From Gammaproteobacteria bacterium (GTDB lineage: Bacteria; Pseudomonadota; Gammaproteobacteria; Steroidobacterales; Steroidobacteraceae), in contig JASHVF010000434.1 of assembly GCA_030039615.1 (NCBI GenBank), positions 1-6,231 on the forward strand: DNA of 6,231 bases, read 5' to 3'. The position numbers and the translations under genes were made by a program. The notes below the pieces were generated by a model that worked only from the letters and a program-made list of their open reading frames with translations, had not been told where the DNA came from and made no database searches. Positions within the stretch are counted from its first letter, which is position 1; every line of letters starts with the position of its first letter. Shown here one piece after another: positions 1 to 4,147 of this stretch.

Positions 1-90
1 GACACGGCACCAGCAGGTGCGCGTCACGATGGGTGCGGCGCGGATCGTATAGCGCACGGCCCCGCAGAGACAGCCGCCGGTAATTTCCAT
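1..90 (-). CDS. GFA/CENP-V family zinc-binding protein, N-terminal part only
   Basis: Reading the minus strand from the ATG at 90-88 gives 30 codons that run off the left edge, so the C-terminal three quarters or more is missing. The peptide starts MEITGGCLCGAVRYTI and ends TCWCRV. The G-x-C-x-C-G-x-V signature (Cys7, Cys9) followed by C-x-C (Cys26, Cys28) is the N-terminal zinc-cysteine pattern of the GFA domain, named after glutathione-dependent formaldehyde-activating enzyme. A further Cys is expected just beyond the edge. Most family members have no proven reaction, so formaldehyde or glutathione chemistry should not be assumed. The start is supported by a GGAGG ribosome binding site 5 nt upstream. 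The gene points the same way as the phosphatase upstream, but 269 bp separate them, so it may have its own promoter. Family assignment is fairly sure; function is open. Confidence 0.8.
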   Translation of the reverse strand, partial: MEITGGCLCGAVRYTIRAAPIVTRTCWCRV

Positions 91-95
91 GTGAG

Positions 96-100
96 CCTCC
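96..100 (-). promoter_or_regulatory. Ribosome binding site of the GFA-family gene
   Basis: The minus strand reads GGAGG, then 5 nt, then the ATG at 90. This is close to the consensus anti-16S pairing and fixes the start of the truncated gene. It is one reason to accept a coding call on only 30 codons. Confidence 0.7.
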
Positions 101-173
101 GGGACGCCCAGCTGGCGCGAGGATAGCGGAGGCGAACGGCGCGGGGAAAATGGAAGCACCGGTGTGCGGCGTG

Positions 174-209
174 CTCAAACCCGTGCCCGTCTCAAAAATG
201 GTGCCCGCG
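174..209. repeat. Imperfect tandem repeat of about 17-19 bp in intergenic region
   Basis: Two adjacent copies share the pattern CTCAAA, 3-5 variable bases, then GTGCCCG: copy one is 174-190 and copy two 191-209. On the minus strand each copy gives a TTTGAG element, one of them TTGAGA, which resembles a sigma70 -35 hexamer. No good -10 hexamer follows either at normal spacing. It lies 84 bp or more upstream of the GFA-family start, so it could belong to that gene's control region. The repeat is short and may be chance. Confidence 0.3.
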
Positions 210-270
210 CTCTCTAGGGTGGGGCGGCTCGGGAGCATGCGCAACCGGTGCGATGATGAGTATCGTGGAG

Positions 271-289
271 CACGGCTGAACCCGCCGTG
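271..289. repeat. Small inverted repeat (6-bp arms, 7-bp spacer)
   Basis: CACGGC at 271-276 and GCCGTG at 284-289 are perfect reverse complements around a 7-base spacer. They sit 71 bp beyond the stop of the phosphatase gene on its transcript. The arms are too short and there is no T run, so it is at best a minor secondary structure. Confidence 0.3.
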
Positions 290-319
290 AATGACCGCAC
301 GGAAAGACCGGCGCCTGGT

Positions 320-351
320 GCTCCGGAGTCACGTTTCTCCCGCTCCGAAGC
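320..351 (-). terminator. Possible terminator hairpin after the phosphatase gene
   Basis: On the minus-strand transcript, starting 9 nt after the stop codon, GCTTCGGAG (351-343) can pair with CTCCGGAGC (328-320). This gives nine base pairs including one G-U, with a 14-nt loop. The G-U pair exists only in the minus-strand RNA; in the plus-strand RNA the same position would be a C-A mismatch, which fits a hairpin serving the minus-strand operon. No U-tract follows directly, so it is not a classical intrinsic terminator. It may instead protect the 3' end or act with a termination factor. Confidence 0.4.
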
Positions 352-359
352 GAGAGCTG

Positions 360-1127
360 CTACTCGCGCAGTCGTGCGTGCAGCGCCGCGATCTCTGCAC
401 CGCTCAGACCGATTTCCCTGAGGTAGGTGCGTACGCCGCCCGCATGCGCCAGGAATTTCAGCATGTTGTACACACCTTCTTCAGGACAATGTAAGACCTG
501 CAGGAGGTGCTCGGGATTCGTGTTCGGGTAGCGCCTGAGATAGCCGTCGCGCAGGTTGTGGCTGGAGAGCGCGTAGTCGCGCGCGATCACCGCCGGGACT
601 ACGTCGGCAAGCGCCAAGAGCAGTGCCGCGATGAGCCCGGTGCGGTCCTTGCCGGCGAAGCAGTGAAACAGCAGCGGGCCGGGCGGGGCGCCGGCAATGG
701 CCGCAAGCACGGCGCGCAGCTCCGCGCACACGCGCTCCAGCGCCACGCAGTTCCACAGCGCCTTGGTGGCATCGGCGCCGCTGCGCAGCTGCCACTCGTC
801 CTCGCTCGGCGTCAGGAGCGAGAGCTGCCGGTAGCGGATCTGCGGCAGCGCCCGCGGTACCGGGCTCGGCTGGCGCTGCGCCTCGTCGGGCCAGCGCAGA
901 TCGATGACCGTCTCGAGGCCGTATTCGCCGAGCGCGCGCAGTCCCGCCGCGTCGAGCTGCGCGAGGTCATCGGCGCGCAGCAGCGAGCGCCAGCGCGTTT
1001 CGCCGCCGTCGAGCGTCGGGCAACCGCCGAGGTCGCGGGCGTTCAGCAGTTGCGGGAAATCGAGGCGGCGGCGCGCGTCGTCGGCCGCCGTGCCGGCCCG
1101 GGTCGCGGACTTGAGGCGCCGGGCCAC
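360..1127 (-). CDS. Tyrosine-protein phosphatase-like protein (Y_phosphatase3 type)
   Basis: A 255-residue cytoplasmic protein with no signal peptide or membrane segment. The Cys-based phosphatase P-loop C-x5-R is present as HCFAGKDRTG at 155-164, with nucleophile Cys156 and phosphate-binding Arg162. An N-terminal LLNARDLGG (27-35) and VIDLR (74-78) are the other hallmarks of the family that includes Mycobacterium PtpB and Listeria LipA. Such enzymes hydrolyse phosphotyrosine and in some cases phosphoserine, phosphothreonine or phosphoinositides; the substrate here cannot be read from sequence. The catalytic motif is intact, so the protein should be active. The start is GTG at 1127-1125, directly after the TGA of the transporter gene. 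No strong ribosome binding site is visible and no other start codon lies in the next 20 codons, so translational coupling is likely. It is the last gene of the apparent operon. Length is normal for the family. Confidence 0.9.
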   Translation of the reverse strand: MARRLKSATRAGTAADDARRRLDFPQLLNARDLGGCPTLDGGETRWRSLLRADDLAQLDAAGLRALGEYGLETVIDLRWPDEAQRQPSPVPRALPQIRYRQLSLLTPSEDEWQLRSGADATKALWNCVALERVCAELRAVLAAIAGAPPGPLLFHCFAGKDRTGLIAALLLALADVVPAVIARDYALSSHNLRDGYLRRYPNTNPEHLLQVLHCPEEGVYNMLKFLAHAGGVRTYLREIGLSGAEIAALHARLRE

Positions 1128-2021
1128 TCAGGGCTTCACGGGCCGCTGCTGACTGATCGCCACGCCGGCGAGGATGAGCGCGCCCGCGGCCGCCATGGTC
1201 GCCGTGAGCGGCTCGCCGAGGATCAACCACGCCCAGATGACGCCGAAGAGGGGGATCAGATACGTGACGGTCGAGGCACGCGCGGCGCCGATGCGGGCGA
1301 TCAGCCGATAGTAGAGCACGAAGGCCGCGCCCGTGCAGAGCACGCCGAGCAGCACCGCGCTCAGCCAGGAAGGCGCGGCGATCGGCTGCGCCGGCCAGGC
1401 CTGCAGCGCGAAGGGAGCGAGCAGCACCGCGCCGGCGAGCAGGTTGGCGGCCGCCACGGCGGCGGCCGGCAGGCCCGTGAGGTAGCGGCGTACCAGGTTG
1501 ATGCCGAAACCGTAGCACACGGCCGCGGCGGTTCCCGCCAGCGCCGCCTGGGTCACGCCGATACCGGCGGTCTTGCCGCCGGCGAGGATCGCCACCCCGA
1601 CGAACCCCGCGACCAGGCCGACGAGGCGCCGCGCACGCAGGCGCTCGCCGAAGAAAAAGCAGGCGACCAGTGTCGTGAACATCACCGTCATGGCGTTGGT
1701 GATGGCGCCGATGCCGGCCGGGGCACGCTCGGCGCCCCAGGCAAAGAGCGCGAACGGGATGACCGAATTGATCGCGGCAATCCCCGCGATGCGCAGCCAC
1801 AGGAGCGCGCTGAAGCGCGCCCGGGCCCGCCACAGGAAGGGCGCCAGCACGAGTCCGCCGAGGGCGAGGCGCACCTCGACGAGCGGCAAGGGCCCGAAGT
1901 CGCCGGCCGCGACGCGCATGAAGAGGAACGAGCCGCCCCAGATCGCACCCAGCAGCGTGAGCTCGAGTGTCGTGCGCCAACGCTCCAGGGCGTCGGCGCT
2001 GGTGGTCATTTCAGTCGACAT
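1128..2021 (-). CDS. EamA/DMT-superfamily transporter, ten predicted membrane helices
   Basis: A 297-residue inner-membrane protein with two tandem EamA repeats at about 21-147 and 158-289. Hydrophobic segments lie near 21-38, 46-65, 73-95, 99-122, 133-149, 157-178, 187-206, 217-236, 247-267 and 273-290. Family signatures are WGGSFLFMR (28-36), FFGERL (123-128) at the end of repeat one, and PLFGVIWAWLILGEPLT (257-273) in repeat two. Relatives export amino acids and related metabolites (YdeD, RhtA) or other small molecules; the substrate is not predictable. I chose the ATG at 2021 (MSTEMTTSAD) because longer frames reach into the upstream gene with non-family sequence. AGGA lies 10 nt upstream, a rather long spacing, and an ATG at 2009 is an alternative. 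It follows the PLP enzyme by 61 bp and abuts the phosphatase, so co-transcription is likely. Export of an amino-acid-like product or inhibitor of the PLP enzyme is a reasonable guess only. Confidence 0.9.
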   Translation of the reverse strand: MSTEMTTSADALERWRTTLELTLLGAIWGGSFLFMRVAAGDFGPLPLVEVRLALGGLVLAPFLWRARARFSALLWLRIAGIAAINSVIPFALFAWGAERAPAGIGAITNAMTVMFTTLVACFFFGERLRARRLVGLVAGFVGVAILAGGKTAGIGVTQAALAGTAAAVCYGFGINLVRRYLTGLPAAAVAAANLLAGAVLLAPFALQAWPAQPIAAPSWLSAVLLGVLCTGAAFVLYYRLIARIGAARASTVTYLIPLFGVIWAWLILGEPLTATMAAAGALILAGVAISQQRPVKP

Positions 2022-2082
2022 CGTGGACGCATCCTGCCGGAGGGTCGTCGCCCGGGCCACCCGGAACTTGCGCCCGCGGCGC

Positions 2083-3237
2083 TCAACGCAGCGCCTGGGC
2101 GAAGTCCTCGAGCAGGTCCTCGGTCGCTTCCACTCCCACCGAAAGGCGCAGCAGCCCGTCGCTGATGCCGAGCCGCCGCCGGTCCTCGGGCGCAAGACCC
2201 GAGTGCGAGGTGGTCGCCGGGCGCGTCAGCAGCGTGTGCACGCCTCCGAGGCTCGGCGCCACCGCCGGGATCTGCACCCGCGAGGCGAACTCATCCGCGC
2301 GCTCGGCGCCACCCTGGAGCTCGAAGCTCAACACCCCGCCGAAGCCTGCGAACAGCCGTCGCGCGCGCTCGTGGCGCGGGTGGCTCGCGAGTCCCGCGTA
2401 GTGCACCGCGTTCACCGCCGGGTGGCTCTCGAGGAACTGCGCGAGCCTGAGCGTGCTCTCGTTCTGGTAGCGCACCCGCAGCACCAGCGTCTTCAGTCCG
2501 CGGTTGACGAGGAACGCGGCGTGCGGGTCGAGCGAGCCGCCGAGGTAGTTGGCCTTGTGGCGGATGCGCTCGATGAGCGCCTGGCTCCCCGACACCACGC
2601 CGGCGACGATGTCGGAGTGGCCGTTGAGGTACTTGGTCGCGCTATGAATCGAGAGATCGAATCCGGCGGCGATGGGGCGGTAGTTGACCGGGCTCGCGAA
2701 GGTGTTGTCGATGATGGTCAGCAGGCGGTGGGCGCGGGCGAACTCGACCACCGCGCTGAGATCGGCGACTTCCAGCAGCGGGTTGGTCATCGCCTCGACG
2801 TACACGGCGCGGGTGTTGGGCTTGAGCTGCGCGCGCCAGGTCTCCGGCCGGTCGGCGTCGATGAAGTCGGCGCTGAGGCCCAAGCCGGCGAATTCGCGGG
2901 TCACGAAGTCGTGCGTGCCGCCGTACAGGCAGCTCTGCGCCAGCAGATGATCGCCGGCCGTCAGCACCGTGAGCAGCGTAGTGGTGATCGCCGCCATGCC
3001 GCTCGCGGTCACGAGCGCGCTTTGCGCGCCCTCGAGCGCGGCGATCTTGGCCTGCAGCGCCAGCTGCGTCGGGGTGTTGTTGAGGCGCAGGTAGCGCACG
3101 TCGTCGTAGCGCGCCTCGCCGCGGTACTCGTAGGTGGCCGACTGGAAGATCGGGATCTCCACCGCGCCGTCGATCCGCGGACGCGGGTCGCCGGCGTGCA
3201 CCACCTGGGTCTCGAGACGCTTGAACGGGCCGGACAT
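2083..3237 (-). CDS. PLP-dependent transsulfuration-family enzyme (Cys/Met metabolism; exact reaction unclear)
   Basis: A 384-residue cytoplasmic fold-type I PLP enzyme of the Cys_Met_Meta_PP family, of normal length. Visible cofactor residues are SGMAAI (79-84), Tyr105 in LYGGT for ring stacking, Asp177 in IIDNTF for the pyridine nitrogen, and Lys202 in SATKYLNGHSD as the Schiff-base lysine. Arg364 in LLRLSVGVE should bind the substrate carboxylate. Tyr49 and Arg51 in YLRLNNTPT match the tetramer-partner YxR motif. The family includes cystathionine gamma-synthase, cystathionine beta- and gamma-lyases, methionine gamma-lyase and acylhomoserine sulfhydrylases. The PATTSH segment (340-345) recalls sulfhydrylases such as MetZ, but two substrate-site motifs depart from the standard, so I leave the reaction open. 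The ATG at 3237 has GGAG 6 nt upstream. It is the first gene of the minus-strand operon and faces the methyltransferase across 141 bp. Confidence 0.92.
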   Translation of the reverse strand: MSGPFKRLETQVVHAGDPRPRIDGAVEIPIFQSATYEYRGEARYDDVRYLRLNNTPTQLALQAKIAALEGAQSALVTASGMAAITTTLLTVLTAGDHLLAQSCLYGGTHDFVTREFAGLGLSADFIDADRPETWRAQLKPNTRAVYVEAMTNPLLEVADLSAVVEFARAHRLLTIIDNTFASPVNYRPIAAGFDLSIHSATKYLNGHSDIVAGVVSGSQALIERIRHKANYLGGSLDPHAAFLVNRGLKTLVLRVRYQNESTLRLAQFLESHPAVNAVHYAGLASHPRHERARRLFAGFGGVLSFELQGGAERADEFASRVQIPAVAPSLGGVHTLLTRPATTSHSGLAPEDRRRLGISDGLLRLSVGVEATEDLLEDFAQALR

Positions 3238-3243
3238 CGCTAA

Positions 3244-3247
3244 CTCC
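3244..3247 (-). promoter_or_regulatory. Ribosome binding site of the PLP enzyme gene
   Basis: The minus strand reads GGAG, then 6 nt, then the ATG at 3237. It supports this start, which also gives the usual family N-terminus (ETQVVHAG at 9-16). Confidence 0.65.
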
Positions 3248-3306
3248 GTTGCCGTGGCGACATTGTCATGCGGCTACGTTACCGCGTCCGTCTGCCTTTA
3301 TGGAGA

Positions 3307-3322
3307 GGCGGCGAACGCCGCC
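3307..3322. repeat. GC-rich inverted repeat in divergent intergenic region
   Basis: GGCGGCG (3307-3313) and CGCCGCC (3316-3322) are perfect 7-bp arms with only AA between them. As RNA it would fold as a 6-bp stem with a four-base loop. It lies 70 bp from the PLP enzyme start and 57 bp from the methyltransferase start. It could be an operator for a dimeric regulator, a leader hairpin or a terminator-like block between the divergent genes. No T run follows on either strand, so an intrinsic terminator is unlikely. Confidence 0.5.
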
Positions 3323-3330
3323 CGGCCTCA

Positions 3331-3359
3331 CACTGTGCCGGCCGTTTCCCGGTACAGTG
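3331..3359. promoter_or_regulatory. 11-bp inverted repeat just upstream of the methyltransferase; operator or leader hairpin
   Basis: CACTGTGCCGG (3331-3341) and CCGGTACAGTG (3349-3359) are reverse complements except for one position, around the 7-base spacer CCGTTTC. In plus-strand RNA the odd position is a G-U pair, so the methyltransferase leader could form a continuous 11-bp hairpin ending 19 nt before its ATG and 8 nt before its ribosome binding site. In DNA the CACTGT/ACAGTG half-sites would suit a dimeric repressor. I cannot tell operator from RNA structure, and I found no convincing -35/-10 pair nearby to place it relative to a transcription start. Confidence 0.5.
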
Positions 3360-3367
3360 GCGACCGC

Positions 3368-3371
3368 GAGG
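3368..3371 (+). promoter_or_regulatory. Ribosome binding site of the methyltransferase gene
   Basis: GAGG followed by 7 nt and the ATG at 3379. This decides in favour of 3379 over the in-frame ATG at 3268, whose extra 37 codons are Arg-rich, run through both inverted repeats and have no family similarity that I recognise. Confidence 0.7.
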
Positions 3372-3378
3372 TGGGCCT

Positions 3379-4140
3379 ATGCAACCGACCGAGCGCTTCA
3401 GCACCCGCGCCGACAGCTACGCGCGGCACCGTCCGAGCTATCCGGCCGCCGCCATCGAGCTGCTCGGCGCGCGCTGCGGGCTCAAGCGCGGCGCGCCGGT
3501 CGCGGACCTGGGCTCAGGCACCGGCATTCTGACGGAGCTGCTGCTCAAGCGCGGTGCGGTGGTGTTCGCTGTCGAGCCGAACGACGCCATGCGTGCCGCG
3601 GCGGAGGCGCGGCTGACGGGTTACCCGGGCTTTCACAGCGTCAAGGGAACCGCCGAGTCGACCACGCTCGCCGCCGCCAGCGTCGCGCTGCTGGTTGCGG
3701 GCCAGGCCTTCCACTGGTTCGACCTCGCAGGCGCGCGCCTTGAGGCGCAGCGCGTGCTGTGCAGCGATGCCTGGGCCGCGCTGCTCTGGAACGAGCGCCC
3801 GCCGCAGCCGTCGGCCTTCCTCGCCGACTACGAGGCGCTGCTCCGGCGCCGCGCGCCCGAGTACACGCGCATCGTCGCGAGCCGGGCCGACGTACCCGCC
3901 ATGCGCGAGTTCCTCGGCGCCGAAATGCAGCTGCAGACCTTTCCGAATCAGCAGGTGCTCGACTTCGAGGGGCTCGAGGGGCGCCTCATGTCCTCTTCCT
4001 ACGCGCCGCAAGCGGGGCATCCCGACCACGCGCCGATGCTTGCGGAGCTGCGCGCGGTCTTCGACCGCCACGCGCAGGGCGGCCACGTCGTCATGCCCTA
4101 CGAGACGCTGGTGTACTTCGGGCGGCCCGGCGGAAGTTGA
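3379..4140 (+). CDS. Class I SAM-dependent methyltransferase
   Basis: A 253-residue cytoplasmic protein with the Methyltransf_11-type Rossmann core. It opens FSTRADSYARHRPSYP (7-22), a common start for this subgroup. SAM-binding motif I is VADLGSGTG (41-49), the acidic ribose-binding residue is Glu66 in VFAVEP, and GQAFHWFD (108-115) is the post-motif segment shared with trans-aconitate-methyltransferase-like proteins. The core covers about residues 37-130. The C-terminal half, including RLMSSSYAP (202-210), probably forms the substrate lid. A small-molecule acceptor is likely, but the substrate is unknown. It is transcribed alone, divergent from the PLP operon and convergent with the peptidase gene, with 7 bp between stop codons. 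The inverted repeat directly upstream may control it. Family sure, function open. Confidence 0.88.
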   Translation: MQPTERFSTRADSYARHRPSYPAAAIELLGARCGLKRGAPVADLGSGTGILTELLLKRGAVVFAVEPNDAMRAAAEARLTGYPGFHSVKGTAESTTLAAASVALLVAGQAFHWFDLAGARLEAQRVLCSDAWAALLWNERPPQPSAFLADYEALLRRRAPEYTRIVASRADVPAMREFLGAEMQLQTFPNQQVLDFEGLEGRLMSSSYAPQAGHPDHAPMLAELRAVFDRHAQGGHVVMPYETLVYFGRPGGS

Positions 4141-4147
4141 GCGCCGG

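Noticed and set aside
291..494. Small plus-strand open frame of 67 codons
   Set aside because: It overlaps the 3' end of the phosphatase gene in antisense, lacks a ribosome binding site, and encodes an Arg-rich peptide with no family resemblance.
507..2165. Plus-strand open frame of 552 codons
   Set aside because: It lies antisense to the phosphatase and transporter genes, is dominated by Arg, Gly, Ala, Glu and Gln with no recognisable domain, and has the look of a high-GC shadow frame. The minus-strand genes have clear catalytic and membrane signatures.
2022..2195. Longer N-terminus for the transporter, up to position 2195
   Set aside because: The extension overlaps the PLP enzyme gene by over 100 bp and has no membrane or family sequence. 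The ATG at 2021 gives a standard EamA length of about 297 residues.
1573..3243. Plus-strand open frame of 556 codons
   Set aside because: It is antisense to the transporter and nearly all of the PLP enzyme gene. Composition is biased, no motif is visible and there is no ribosome binding site of note, so it is a shadow of the strong codon bias of the real genes.
3249..3300. Possible sigma70 promoters in the divergent region (TTGTCA at 3263 on plus; GACAAT near 3262-3267 on minus)
   Set aside because: Neither has a matching partner hexamer at 16-18 bp spacing, so I do not call a promoter.
3268..3378. Longer N-terminus for the methyltransferase starting at the ATG at 3268
   Set aside because: The extra 37 codons run through both inverted repeats, are Arg-rich and do not look like the family. 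The ATG at 3379 has a good ribosome binding site and gives the expected FSxRADxYxRxRPSYP start.
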